This document shows positions 30,485 through 40,956 of a stretch of DNA of 64,000 nucleotides, piece by piece. How positions within the stretch are numbered: position 1 is the first letter of the stretch; every line of letters begins with the position of its first letter. Location: positions 1 through 64,000 of the forward strand of contig VYEX01000065.1 of the NCBI GenBank assembly GCA_009842675.1, given 5' to 3'. The position numbers and the translations under genes are program-made. The stretch comes from Acidimicrobiia bacterium. GTDB lineage: Bacteria > Actinomycetota > Acidimicrobiia > Acidimicrobiales > Bin134. The notes beneath the pieces were generated by a model. It searched no databases. It saw only the letters and a program-made list of their open reading frames with translations, and was not told the origin of the DNA.

Positions 30485-33016
30485 TTATATTGTAAGTTCA
30501 TTAAGCTGCACCTCGGCGGCATGGACGAGGTTGGCGCTGGAGCGGGCGATCCAGATGGTGTAAGTGCCGGGGTCGACGTACCAGCCAGGATCGGTGCGCT
30601 TCTCTGATTCGCCCGCGGGAACCGGGCTGCCGATGGCGAGGCCCTGAGGCGACTGGTCACCGGGGTCGTAGTAGGCGAAGGCCCGGCGGGTGAGCACGAT
30701 GCGGGCGGTGGTGCGCTCGCCGGGGGCCAGGTGGACCTTGGCGAACCCCTTCAACTCCCGAACCGGGCGGTGCAGCAGCGACGGAGGCGGTTCCACATAC
30801 ACCTGCACCACATCGCTGCCTGACCGGTCGCTGGTGTTGACCACGTCGACCTCCACGATCACCGGGTCGGCCATTTCGGCATCGCCTCCGCCCGTCACCC
30901 GGGGCGCAGACCATTCGAATGCGGCGTAGGAAAGGCCGTGTCCGAAGGGCACAGCTGGCTCAATGGCCCGGGCGTCAAACCAGCGGTGGCCGATATGCAA
31001 ACCCTCGCCGTAGCGAACAACCCCGTTTTCGCCCGGATAGTTCAGGTACGCGGGGTTGTGCTCGTAGCGGGCGGGAACGGTCATGGTCATACGCCCGCCG
31101 GGGTCGGCCTGGCCGAACAGCACGTCGGCCACCGCGTTCCCCATCTCCTGGCCGCCGAAGCCAGCCACCAGCACCCCGGCCACCTCATCAGCCCAGTCCA
31201 GATTGCACGCTCCCCCGGTGTTCACCACCACCACGGTGTTCGGATTGGCCGCGGCCACCTGTTTGATCAGTTCAGGCTGGTCACCAGGCAAGTCGAAAGA
31301 GTCACGGTCGCGGCCCTCGGTCTCCCAGTCAGAGTTGGTGCCCACCACCACCACGGCGACATCAGCGGCGGTCGCCGCCTCCACTGCTTCGCCGATCAGA
31401 TCCCGATCAACCTGCGACTTGAGGCCCACTCGGGCCCCGCACAGCATGAAGCTGTCCCGGCTCGAGTACTCGATGACGATGGGCGCCTCGCGGCCGGCGG
31501 TTAGCTGGACCGGCGAGGTGATCACCTCCGAGCCCATCCCGAAGAAGTCATCGCCCTTGGCGTATTCCCCCTCAGTGGCGTCCAAAACCACCTGGCCGTC
31601 GAGCAGAACCCGACAGCGTCCGAGCTGGACGAGTCCCAGGGAGTACTCCCCGGTGTCCTCGGCCACCAGCACGCCCGACGCCCGAACCGAGAACGCCTCG
31701 GGGTTCACACCTGGTCCCGGCTCGCCAAAGAAGACCATCTCAGCCGACGCCGATTCTCGAGTGTGCACCACCGGGCCCGACCAGTCGTGGCCGTTGAAGT
31801 ACTCCAACCGGAGCTTTCCCTTCAGCATCGGGGCCGATAGCGCAATCAGGGAGCGCTCGATGTCGCAGCCCTGGGAATAGCTGATGTCCAAATGGCCGTA
31901 CTCCTCGCCCAGTGCATCCATCAAGCTCACATTGCGATAGGCCTGCACGGTGGCCGATCCGCCGCCCATGATCTGGGCCTTGCGAGCGTTGGGGCCAATC
32001 ACCGCCAGCGTCCCCGACATGGACGGATCCAGGGGCAGCACCCCGTTGTTGGCCACCAACACCGTCCCCGCCGCGGCCGCCTGCCGCACCAACGCTCGGT
32101 CCTCGGGGCGATCCAGCTCGTCCTCTCGCCCGGGCTCGCAGCCATCGGGCCCGTCGAAGGCTCCGGTTCGCTCCAACAAGCGCAGCACATCGCCGGCAAT
32201 GCGATCGAGATGGCCCTCGTCCATCTCCCCCGCCGCCAGTGCCTCACTGATCGGGCCACGGTTGTACCACTGGCCCGGCCCGGGCATCTCCAAACTCAAG
32301 CCGGCCCGGGCCGATGCCGCGGTGGACCGGGCCGCGAACCAGTCGGAGACCACGAAACCGTCGAAGCCCCACTCTTGGCGCAGCACCTGGTTGAGCAGCC
32401 ATTCGTTTTCGGAGCAGAAGGTCCCGTTGAGCCGGTTGTAGGCGCTCATCAGCCCCCATGTGCCGCCTTCTATCACCGCATACTCGAACGGCACCAGGTA
32501 CAGCTCCCTCAGCGTGCGCTCGTCCACCTGCGAGTCGATGGTGTTGCGCTCGAATTCAGAGTCGTTGGCCGCAAAGTGCTTGGGCGTGGTGGCCACTCCC
32601 CGCGACTGCACGCCCCGCACGAATGCGGCGGCCACCAAACCGGACAGGATCGGATCCTCGCTGTAGCACTCGAAGTTGCGTCCTCCCAGCGGGTTGCGGT
32701 GCAGGTTGATAGTGGGGGCCAACAGCACTCGGCACCCCTTGGCCCGGGCCTCGTCTCCCAAGAGCCCGCCCAACCGTTCGACCAGCTCAGGATCCCATGT
32801 GGCCCCCAGCACTGCCCCGGCCGGAATACACGCCGTGGCAGTGCCGGTGCCCAGCAGCCCACCGCCCCGGGCCCCGTTGGGCCCATCGGTGACGCCGATA
32901 GCTGGGATGCCCGCGGCCGGAAAGCTCTTCGTGGTCCAGATGGCCTCGCCGGCCACCAGGTCAGCCTTCTCTTCGGTGGTCAGCGCAGCTAGTCGCGTCT
33001 CGATTGATTCCGACAT
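30485..33016 (-). CDS. Beta-glucosidase, GH3 family, with PA14-like insert
   Basis: GVTDGPNGARG, KHFAANDSEFERN, GFVVSDWFAAR (SDW nucleophile motif), VVVVNTGGACNLDWADEVAGVLVAGFGGQEMGNAVADVLFGQADPGGRM; fibronectin III-like C-terminus. Confidence 0.93.
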   Translation of the reverse strand: MSESIETRLAALTTEEKADLVAGEAIWTTKSFPAAGIPAIGVTDGPNGARGGGLLGTGTATACIPAGAVLGATWDPELVERLGGLLGDEARAKGCRVLLAPTINLHRNPLGGRNFECYSEDPILSGLVAAAFVRGVQSRGVATTPKHFAANDSEFERNTIDSQVDERTLRELYLVPFEYAVIEGGTWGLMSAYNRLNGTFCSENEWLLNQVLRQEWGFDGFVVSDWFAARSTAASARAGLSLEMPGPGQWYNRGPISEALAAGEMDEGHLDRIAGDVLRLLERTGAFDGPDGCEPGREDELDRPEDRALVRQAAAAGTVLVANNGVLPLDPSMSGTLAVIGPNARKAQIMGGGSATVQAYRNVSLMDALGEEYGHLDISYSQGCDIERSLIALSAPMLKGKLRLEYFNGHDWSGPVVHTRESASAEMVFFGEPGPGVNPEAFSVRASGVLVAEDTGEYSLGLVQLGRCRVLLDGQVVLDATEGEYAKGDDFFGMGSEVITSPVQLTAGREAPIVIEYSSRDSFMLCGARVGLKSQVDRDLIGEAVEAATAADVAVVVVGTNSDWETEGRDRDSFDLPGDQPELIKQVAAANPNTVVVVNTGGACNLDWADEVAGVLVAGFGGQEMGNAVADVLFGQADPGGRMTMTVPARYEHNPAYLNYPGENGVVRYGEGLHIGHRWFDARAIEPAVPFGHGLSYAAFEWSAPRVTGGGDAEMADPVIVEVDVVNTSDRSGSDVVQVYVEPPPSLLHRPVRELKGFAKVHLAPGERTTARIVLTRRAFAYYDPGDQSPQGLAIGSPVPAGESEKRTDPGWYVDPGTYTIWIARSSANLVHAAEVQLNELTI

Positions 33017-33020
33017 GGCC

Positions 33021-34441
33021 TTAGGGTCTCACACCGGGTCGACTGCCTCGCAGTCCACGTCGAACAAGGGCGGTGCCGGAGGGGAAGGCGACCACAATCA
33101 CTATCGCGGAGGCCGCATAGGTGGCGATGACCCAGATCCAGGCCCGCTGGAAACCGCCCAGCGGGTCGCCGCTGGGCACCGAGTTGAACAGGGCAATCAC
33201 CACGGCAATGCCCAGCGCGAAGCACACCTGCTGAACGGTGCGGGTGGTGGCGTTGGCGATGGCGAAGCGAGCCGGCGGCACGTCGCTCAACGCCGCGCTA
33301 ACGAACGTGGCGATGGACAGCCCCACGCCGATACCAAGGATCACGTTGGCGGGCAGGAATACCGAGAAGTAGGCCGACGACTCCCCAGCACCCACTAGCA
33401 GCAGCAGGTACGACAGCCCGCACAGCACAACCCCCGAGGTGAGCAGCCAACGGTGCCCCCATCGATCGGCCAACCGCCCAATGGGAACGGACAGCGCCGA
33501 TGCGATGATCGGCCCCGGTGTGAGTCCGAGACCGGCTTCCAGCACCGTGAGCCCCCACAGGTCTTGGAGCAATAGCGAGCTCATCAAGAACCCCGGCACG
33601 AACCCCAGCGCGTACAGCCCGAACGAGGCGGTGGCCGCCCAGAACGACCGGTGGCTGAACAGGCTGAGGTCGAGCAGCGGATTGGGGTGCGACCGCGACC
33701 GCCAGATCACAAACGGCAACAAGACGACTCCCAGCAACGCGAAGACGATGATGCGGTAGTCGCCATAGCCCCAGCCCTCGCCCTGGACGATGGCCACCAT
33801 GACCAGCGCCAAGGCCAGGGTGCCAATCGGCACCCCCACCACATCGAGGCGGCCTTCGGCTTCCTCGTCGCGCGACTCCCGCACCAAGCGGGCGGTAGCT
33901 GCGAACACCAGCGCGGCGATGGGCAAATTGACGTAGAAGATCCACCGCCAGCCCAGGCCCTCTATCAACAGCGCGCCGATGGACGGGCCGAACGCCGCCC
34001 CCAGCGCGCCCATCGCCCCCCCCACATGCCGATTGCCGCCGAGCGGCGGGATACTGGGAACTCCGGCAGCACCATGGCCAACGACGACGGCATGATCAGC
34101 GATCCGCCCATGGCCTGCACCACTCGGGCGGCGATAAGAATCTCCACTCGGGGGGCCACTCCGCTGAGCAGCGAGCCGATAGCGAAGATCACCAAGCCGA
34201 GATTGAACATCTTGCGCCGACCCTGGCGGTCGGCCAGCCGCCCCGAAAGCAGCAGGAACGACCCCACCGTGATGGAGTAGCCGCTCACGATCCATGACAG
34301 CGCGGCGTTGGAGGCATCCAGAGATCTCTGGATCGACGGGAAGGCCACGTTGACGATGGACACGTCCACCACCACCATGAACGCCGCCGCAGTGGCCGCC
34401 CCCAGCGCCAGCCAGGAGCGGCGCTCGACCGGCTCTACCAC
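33021..34441 (-). pseudogene. MFS transporter (DHA2/EmrB-like), apparently frameshifted
   Basis: N-terminal part in ORF 33965..34441 (VVDVSIVNVAFPSIQRSLDASNAALSWIVSGYSITVGSFLLLSGRLADRQGRRKMF); C-terminal part in ORF 33021..34295 in another frame (MGALGAAFGPSIGALLIEGLGWRWIFYVNLPIAAL...). Switch maps to a run of 8 C (minus: G8) at about 34016-34023. Confidence 0.85.
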
Positions 34442-34558
34442 AAGGCGCCTTCCATCGGGGCCACGGTAGCGGTCTGCTGCAAATTGGTCAGAACACTGGA
34501 ATTATCGGGGTCGTGCCCTTTCGGTAAGCTGAGCAAGGCCGCATACCAGGGGGACGAA

Positions 34559-36259
34559 ATGACGACGTACGACACGATCATTGCCGGCGGAATGGTGGTC
34601 GACGGGACCAGGGCCCAGCGGCTCCGGGCCGATGTGGGCATCAAGGACGGGCATATCGCCAAGATCGGCCGACTCCGGGCCTCCGATGCCGACGAGGTGC
34701 TGGACGCCGATGGGATGATCGTGGCTCCGGGCCACATCGACCTTCACACGCACTACGACGCCCAGCTCTTCTGGGATCCTTACTGCACGCTGTCGGGCTG
34801 GCACGGGGTGACCTCGATCGTCATCGGCAACTGCGGCTTTGGATTCGCACCGGTTGCCCCCGAGGATCGGGACCGGGCCATGCTGACCATGACCCGCACC
34901 GAGGCCATCCCGTTCGACGCCATGGCGGCGGGCATGCCCTGGGACTGGGTCACCTACCCCGAGTTCCTGGACGCGGTGGACCGCACCCCCAAGGCGGTCA
35001 ACATGCGGTCGTTCTTCCCGCTGAATCCGGCGCTGAACTGGGTGTTGGGCTACGAGCGGGCCAAGGCCGGCGAGATGCCCACCGACGAGGAGCATGCCCA
35101 GCTAAAGGCGCTGCTGCACGAGGCCATGGACGTGGGGGCCGGCGGCTGGTCGGTACAGCGGCTGCGGGACTCAAACGTTCAGCGTGACCACGACGGCAAC
35201 CCCATGAACACCGACGTGATGCCCAATGAGACGCTGTTCCAGCTGGCCGAAGTGCTGGCCGAGCGCAACCAGGGTTTCATCCAGGCAACATTTGCCCCCG
35301 ACCCCGCCGACGAAACCCGAACCGAGCACCGCCGCACCTACGAGCGTCTGGCCGACATCAGCGGCCGGCCGGTGCTGTTCAACGTGATCACCCCCAACGC
35401 CCAGCGTCCCGAGCAGCATCTCAAGCAGATCGAGTGGGTGGAGAGCTGCCGCCTCCGAGGCCTGCCGATCTACGGCCAGGCGGTGACCACCGATGTCGGG
35501 TTGGCCTTCACCTTTGAGGAGTGGAACCTCTGGGACGACATGGAGGCCTGGCGGGAAGCAACGCTGGGCACCGTCGAGGAGCGCCTGGCCAAGCTGGCCG
35601 ACCCCGCCCGCCGTCCCGCCCTGAGGGATTCGGAGTCGGTGGCGGTCACCTGCCCCATCGCCGACATCGTGTTGCTGGAAGCGTCCAGCCCGCAGTACCA
35701 GCGCTACGCCGAAACCCGGGTGGGCGACATCGCCGTCGATCTGGGAGTGCACCCGGTAGACGCCATGTTGGACATTGCGGTGGCAGACAATCTGGCGGCC
35801 ACGTTCTACGCCAGCGGATCATTCAACAATCCGGACCACCTGGTCGACTTGCTGAACTACCAGTGGGCCCTGCCCGGTGTGTCCGACGGCGGTGCCCACA
35901 CCCGCTTCCTCACCGCGGGGCGGTGGCCCACGGAACTGCTCATCAACGGGGTGCGAGACCGGGAGATCATCTCGCTGGAGGACGCCCACTGGCGCATGGC
36001 CGGACTGCCCGCTCAGTGCGCCGGGTTCACCGACCGGGGAACCCTGACTCCGGGCCAGGCCGCCGATGTGATCGTCTACGACTTAGACAGCCTGACCATC
36101 GGCCCGAGCGAGAAGGTCCACGACATGCCCGCCGGCGAGTGGCGCCGGGTGCAGCGGGCCTCGGGTTACCAATACGTGCTGGTCAACGGTGAAATCACCA
36201 TCCAAGAGGACAAGGAAACCGGCACCTCCCCCGGCCGCCTCCTACGGGAAACGCTCTGA
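34559..36259 (+). CDS. N-acyl-D-amino-acid deacylase-type amidohydrolase
   Basis: YDTIIAGGMVVDGTRAQRLRADVGIKDGHIAKIG, APGHIDLHTHYDAQLFWDP, VSDGGAHTRFLT, GTLTPGQAADVIVYD. Confidence 0.88.
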   Translation: MTTYDTIIAGGMVVDGTRAQRLRADVGIKDGHIAKIGRLRASDADEVLDADGMIVAPGHIDLHTHYDAQLFWDPYCTLSGWHGVTSIVIGNCGFGFAPVAPEDRDRAMLTMTRTEAIPFDAMAAGMPWDWVTYPEFLDAVDRTPKAVNMRSFFPLNPALNWVLGYERAKAGEMPTDEEHAQLKALLHEAMDVGAGGWSVQRLRDSNVQRDHDGNPMNTDVMPNETLFQLAEVLAERNQGFIQATFAPDPADETRTEHRRTYERLADISGRPVLFNVITPNAQRPEQHLKQIEWVESCRLRGLPIYGQAVTTDVGLAFTFEEWNLWDDMEAWREATLGTVEERLAKLADPARRPALRDSESVAVTCPIADIVLLEASSPQYQRYAETRVGDIAVDLGVHPVDAMLDIAVADNLAATFYASGSFNNPDHLVDLLNYQWALPGVSDGGAHTRFLTAGRWPTELLINGVRDREIISLEDAHWRMAGLPAQCAGFTDRGTLTPGQAADVIVYDLDSLTIGPSEKVHDMPAGEWRRVQRASGYQYVLVNGEITIQEDKETGTSPGRLLRETL

Positions 36260-36303
36260 CCACCGCCGGATCGGGGACCCGTGGCCACTGTATCGGGCTG
36301 TAT

Positions 36304-36684
36304 CTAAGACGGCAACGGGTTTGCGGCCAGGGTGGGGCAGTCTTTCCAGAGGAGGTCGAGGGCGTAGTACTCCCGGGCTGACGAAGAGAAGATGTGAACT
36401 ACGAAGTCGCCGTAGTCCATCAGCACCCACTCGTGGTCAGTGAGACCCTCGATACAGATTGGCTTGGGACCCCCGCAGATGTCTACTGCCTCTTCGATCC
36501 GCTCGGTCAGTGCCCGAACCGCCCGAGTATTCGGCCCACTGGTGATTACAAAGTGATCGGTGATGACCAACACGTCGCCCACATCGATGATGACGGTGTC
36601 AAACCCGGGGCCCTCTTCTGCCGCGGCCGCTGCGGCCTTTACCCAATCCCACACGACCGTTGCGTCAGCGGTGCTGACGCTCAT
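36304..36684 (-). CDS. rsfS: Ribosome silencing factor RsfS
   Basis: DTVIIDVGDVLVITDHFVITSGPNTRAVRALTERIEEAV...EGLTDHEWVLMDYGDFVVHIFSSSAREYYALDLLWKDCP. Confidence 0.95.
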   Translation of the reverse strand: MSVSTADATVVWDWVKAAAAAAEEGPGFDTVIIDVGDVLVITDHFVITSGPNTRAVRALTERIEEAVDICGGPKPICIEGLTDHEWVLMDYGDFVVHIFSSSAREYYALDLLWKDCPTLAANPLPS

Positions 36685-36756
36685 GTGGCGATCACGTCAT
36701 CATCCGCGATTGTCGGGGGACGGGTATGGCGCTCATGCGGGCATCACGTTCTCACT

Positions 36757-37926
36757 CTAACCATCCCCGGTCATCAGTTGTGAGAAATCTGCTCCGAAGG
36801 TCACCGTGATGTCGACGGAGATGTCGGGCAGTTCTTCGGCAATCACCGTGCCGGTTCCGAGAGCATCTCGAAATGCCTCAGCATGGGGGGCGAAACCAGT
36901 GTCGTGGTAGGCGACCCTGGTGGTCTCCCAGCCGAACTCCGCGGCGTTGCCAATTCGGGTGATGTGCGCTCCGGCCCGGCTGAGCTCTCGGGCCGCGGCC
37001 TTGGTGAGCTCAAGGTCGCCAACGCCGTTGAGCAGCCGGACTTTGGGCAGGCTCCCGTCCACCGCCGAGATGGGAAACGGGATGATCTCGTTCACCTGCC
37101 TGCGAACGAACTCCGGATTCAATACCACCGATCCGCTGTCATCCACCTGCCCGACAATCGTGCTCAGCAGACTCTCTCCCTCAGCCAGGGCCCGTCCGAA
37201 TCGACCCATCCCTCGGTCAGTCTCACCAGGGATCACGTCGGGCGCTGCTGACTCCTCCACTTTCACCAGCCATCCCGTCCAGAAAGACAAGTGGCGGGTC
37301 AGTGCTTCTAGAGGCGACTCCGCCGGGCTTCGCCCCGCCAGATAGGGCCCGACATCAGCGGGGGCCAAGGTCACCAAGCCAGCCCCGTGCAGAGTCTCCC
37401 CGTCAGGACCAAGCAGTGGAACAGCACTCATGAGATCAACCGGCGCCACCGCTGACACCAGCGCCGCCCAGCCAGCGTCGTCCACGACCTGTGTCTCGCC
37501 GGGGCGGACCCCCAGAAGCTCAGCCACCGAATCGGCCACTCCAGTACTACCGGACTCGGCCCAGCGGTCCCTGAGGAGTCCGTTGGAGGTCATCGTTTCG
37601 GGGGGAATGAACAGAACCGCCCCCTCAGTCCCTTCGTCGGTCAGCACCAGCAGCGTGACCCCATGGAGGCGGTCGCCATTGGCATGAACCAACAGCAGCG
37701 TGGGTGTCGGGTCTACGAATGCCTCATACCCGGGCGCGGCAGGATCGATCGGGTCGCCGACCACGGTGCCGTCACTGCTGCCTGATATGGCCGACCACCC
37801 CAGCCAGACCAAAAGCGGCACCGCAGCGGCCAGCACCAGAAGCAGCAGTGGCCAACCCCAACGCCACCAGCGGGGCAGGCTTCCCTTTGGCGCAGCGCCT
37901 TCCGCGCTCGGCGGGGAATCACCCAT
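36757..37926 (-). CDS. Membrane-anchored LytR C-terminal-domain-like protein
   Basis: Start at ATG 37926 (MGDSPPSAEG..), single TM WGWPLLLLVLAAAVPLLVWLGW, C-term VRLLNGVGDLELTKAAARELSRAGAHITRIGNAAEFGWETTRVAYH (LytR_C-like). Located between nadD and rsfS. Confidence 0.75.
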   Translation of the reverse strand: MGDSPPSAEGAAPKGSLPRWWRWGWPLLLLVLAAAVPLLVWLGWSAISGSSDGTVVGDPIDPAAPGYEAFVDPTPTLLLVHANGDRLHGVTLLVLTDEGTEGAVLFIPPETMTSNGLLRDRWAESGSTGVADSVAELLGVRPGETQVVDDAGWAALVSAVAPVDLMSAVPLLGPDGETLHGAGLVTLAPADVGPYLAGRSPAESPLEALTRHLSFWTGWLVKVEESAAPDVIPGETDRGMGRFGRALAEGESLLSTIVGQVDDSGSVVLNPEFVRRQVNEIIPFPISAVDGSLPKVRLLNGVGDLELTKAAARELSRAGAHITRIGNAAEFGWETTRVAYHDTGFAPHAEAFRDALGTGTVIAEELPDISVDITVTFGADFSQLMTGDG

Positions 37927-38491
37927 ACAGGCCCTTGTGGCGGCAGTAGGCCAGCGCGGCCGGGGGAACCAAGCCGTCAAGCGGCCGTCCCGCGTCGGCC
38001 CACTCCCGCACTTGCGTACTGGACAAGTCGAGCAGCGGGCAGACCACCACCCGGTGGGCCACCGGCGGGCGCTGCCCCACCGCACCGGGGCGGTCCACCA
38101 CTACCAATTCGGCCAATCCATTTATCTCCTCAAAGCGGTGCCAGGTATCCAGGCCGCCAGCGGCATCGCTGCCCATTATGAGGAAGAGCGAGTCGTCGGG
38201 GTTGTGGGCCCGGTAAGCCGCCAAGGTGTCCACGGTGTAGGTAAGGCCGCCGCGGTCGATCTCCACCGATGAGGCCACCACCCCTTCGATCCCGTCCACG
38301 GCCGCTTGCACCATGGCAAGTCGATCCTGTGCGGGGCTGAGCAGTGGCCGATCCAGCTTCTGCCACGGCTCGTTGGCCACCACCAACTCCACCCGGCTGA
38401 GATCCAACTCCGCCCGCACCCAGACCGCCACGGCGAGGTGGCCGACGTGAATTGGGTCGAATGTGCCCCCGAGAATCCCGATGCGACTCAC
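37919..38491 (-). CDS. nadD: Nicotinate-nucleotide adenylyltransferase
   Basis: SRIGILGGTFDPIHVGHLAVAVWVRAEL; SSTQVREWADAGRPLDGLVPPAALAYC. Start at GTG 38491. Confidence 0.94.
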   Translation of the reverse strand: MSRIGILGGTFDPIHVGHLAVAVWVRAELDLSRVELVVANEPWQKLDRPLLSPAQDRLAMVQAAVDGIEGVVASSVEIDRGGLTYTVDTLAAYRAHNPDDSLFLIMGSDAAGGLDTWHRFEEINGLAELVVVDRPGAVGQRPPVAHRVVVCPLLDLSSTQVREWADAGRPLDGLVPPAALAYCRHKGLYG

Positions 38492-38676
38492 TGTTGGCAG
38501 TGTACGAAACAAAGTGCTGGCATCCTTGCCACCCTTGACGCGGCCGCCATCCAAGAAAATCGTGCGAGATTCAACGCAACCCAACGGTAATTTCGCGAGT
38601 CAATAGTGAAAGGCAACCGGGAACAAATCAGAGGGCGGATTGGTTGCAATTCACGAAGACAACAAGACAGGGACAA

Positions 38677-39510
38677 ATGGACGATTCAACAGGCCAGTAT
38701 CTCAACGCAATCGGCTTGGTGCCGCTCCTCACCAAAGAAGACGAAATCAAACTATCCCAGGCAATCGAGCGGGGGCGCGAGGCCCAAGCCCGTTTAGATG
38801 CCGGAGAAAACACTCCCCGGCTGCACAGCCAAGTGCGGGAAGCAGCCAGGGCCAAGGAGCGATTCATTAGAGCCAATCTCCGTTTGGTCGTAAGCGTGGC
38901 CAAGAAATACCCCCTGCCCACCGGCATGGAACTGCTGGATCTGGTGCAGGAGGGCAATCTGGGCCTGGACCGAGCGGTGGAGAAGTTCGACTGGCGCAAA
39001 GGGTTCAAATTCTCCACCTACGCAACTTTCTGGATCCGCCAGTCCATCGGCCGGGCGCTTGACCAAAAGGCCAACCTGATCCGGCTTCCCGGTGAGCGGG
39101 CTGCCAGTCTGAGGGCCGCGGTGCGCCAAGCCTCCGGTGGCGGCGAAGAGCTGGACTCCGAGCATGCCCTGCTGCACCGGCTCACCTCGCTCACATCGTT
39201 GAACACCACGGTGGGCGACGACAACAACAGCGAGCTGGTTGATCTTCAGCCCGATGGCGGTCCCGGCCCAGAAGATCTGGCTTTGGCCGCCGATCAGTCG
39301 GCCACGCTGGCCGGGCTGCTCAACGAACTGGACGATAGGTCCCGGTTCGCAGTGGAAATGCGCTACGGGCTCATCGATGGGGAAAAACACAGCTACCGGG
39401 AGATCGGGGAGGCGCTGGGGCTGACCTCAGAGGCCATTCGCCGCATCATCGGCCGTTCGCTGGACTCGGTGCGGGCTCGGGCCGAACTGCTCGATATCGA
39501 CGCCGCGTAG
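38677..39510 (+). CDS. RNA polymerase sigma-70 family factor (primary-like, groups 1/2)
   Basis: DSTGQYLNAIGLVPLLTKEDEIKLSQAIERG, FIRANLRLVVSVAKKYPLPTGMELLDLVQEGNLGLDRAVEKFDWRKGFKFSTYATFWIRQSIGRAL, SYREIGEALGLTSEAIRRI. Confidence 0.95.
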   Translation: MDDSTGQYLNAIGLVPLLTKEDEIKLSQAIERGREAQARLDAGENTPRLHSQVREAARAKERFIRANLRLVVSVAKKYPLPTGMELLDLVQEGNLGLDRAVEKFDWRKGFKFSTYATFWIRQSIGRALDQKANLIRLPGERAASLRAAVRQASGGGEELDSEHALLHRLTSLTSLNTTVGDDNNSELVDLQPDGGPGPEDLALAADQSATLAGLLNELDDRSRFAVEMRYGLIDGEKHSYREIGEALGLTSEAIRRIIGRSLDSVRARAELLDIDAA

Positions 39511-39565
39511 CCGCCCGCCAGTAATTGGTTTTGCCCCATAGTCGGCGACAGGCGACCATTTTGCT

Positions 39566-40939
39566 ATGAGTTCGGCCCCAGTCGAAGCGGCCAGCACGCC
39601 TCCGGTTGCCTGGCACCCCGCGTCCTGGCATGACCGGTCCGCAGCCCAGCAACCGCAATGGCCCGACCAGGGCACGCTGGACCAGGTGCTCAAGACTCTG
39701 AGCGAACTGCCTCCGCTGGTCTTCGCCGGGGAGGCCCGCCAGCTACAAGATCAGCTCGCGGAGGCCGCCGCAGGCCGGGCCTTCGTTCTTCAGGCTGGTG
39801 ACTGCGCCGAGTCCTTTGACGGTGTGACCGCCGACAGTATCCGAGACAAGCTCAAAGTCATCCTTCAAATGGCGGTGGTACTGGCCTTCTCAGCCGGGGT
39901 GCCCACGGTGAAGATCGGCCGGATCGCCGGCCAGTTCGCCAAACCCCGGTCGTCGTCAACCGAGGTGGTCGACGATGTGGAACTCCCCTCCTTCCGGGGC
40001 CACATGGTCAACGACATCAGCTTCTCCGAGCACTCTCGCACCGCTGACGCCGAGCGCCTGGTTCGGGCCTACCACCAGTCGGCGTCCACCCTCAACCTGC
40101 TGCGGGCCTTCACCAAGGGGGGCTACGCCGATCTCCGCCAGGTCCACATGTGGAATCAGGAATTCATCGCCGCCAGCCCCGAGGGACGGCGCTACGAGAA
40201 GGTGGCCGACGGCATCGAAGCCGCTTTGCGGTTCATGGCCGCCTGTGGAATCTCTACCGATGCCCCTGAGCTGCACCAGGTGGACTTCTTCACCAGCCAC
40301 GAGGCGCTGGTGCTCGACTACGAACAGGCCCTCACCCGCCAAGACTCCATTACCGGCCAGTGGTACGACTGCTCGGCCCACATGTTGTGGATCGGCGAGC
40401 GCACCCGCCAGCTTGACGGGGCCCACGTGGAGTTCATGCGGGGCATCAAGAATCCGTTGGGCTGCAAGCTGGGACCAACCACCACTCCCGCCGAAGTACT
40501 CGAGCTTTGCCAGATCCTCAACCCCGACCGCATTCCCGGCCGGCTCACCCTCATCAGTCGCATGGGCGCCGACAAAGTATCTGAGGCCCTGCCTCCGCTA
40601 CTGACCGCGGTGCGCGATGCCGACCATCCGGTGGTGTGGGAATGCGACCCCATGCATGGCAATACCTACACCACTGCCGGCGGGCGAAAGACCCGCCACT
40701 TTGAGGACGTGATGGCCGAGATCGACCGCTACTTCACAGCCCACGCCGAAGCTGGAACCTGGCCAGGAGGAATCCACGTGGAGATCACCGGCGACGACGT
40801 TACCGAATGCGTGGGCGGCGCCGAGGCAATCAGCGACGACGACTTGGAGCGCCGCTACGAGACCATGTGCGATCCCCGCCTCAACGGCGCTCAGAGCCTG
40901 GAATTGGCCTTCCGGGTAGCTGAGCGTCTCAGCTCTTGA
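39566..40939 (+). CDS. 3-deoxy-7-phosphoheptulonate synthase, class II
   Basis: FVLQAGDCAESFDGVTADSIRDKLKVILQMAVVL, GRIAGQFAKPRSS, HMLWIGERTRQLDGAHVEFMRGIKNPLGCKLGP, WECDPMHGNTYT. Confidence 0.96.
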   Translation: MSSAPVEAASTPPVAWHPASWHDRSAAQQPQWPDQGTLDQVLKTLSELPPLVFAGEARQLQDQLAEAAAGRAFVLQAGDCAESFDGVTADSIRDKLKVILQMAVVLAFSAGVPTVKIGRIAGQFAKPRSSSTEVVDDVELPSFRGHMVNDISFSEHSRTADAERLVRAYHQSASTLNLLRAFTKGGYADLRQVHMWNQEFIAASPEGRRYEKVADGIEAALRFMAACGISTDAPELHQVDFFTSHEALVLDYEQALTRQDSITGQWYDCSAHMLWIGERTRQLDGAHVEFMRGIKNPLGCKLGPTTTPAEVLELCQILNPDRIPGRLTLISRMGADKVSEALPPLLTAVRDADHPVVWECDPMHGNTYTTAGGRKTRHFEDVMAEIDRYFTAHAEAGTWPGGIHVEITGDDVTECVGGAEAISDDDLERRYETMCDPRLNGAQSLELAFRVAERLSS

Positions 40940-40956
40940 CGCTGCGACAATCCTGT

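Noticed and set aside
39530-39582. Possible start-region duplication upstream of the DAHP synthase (TTTTGC..ATAG.CGGC / TTTTGCTATGAGTTCGGC)
   Set aside because: Needs gaps and is too short to distinguish from chance; not added to the duplication list.
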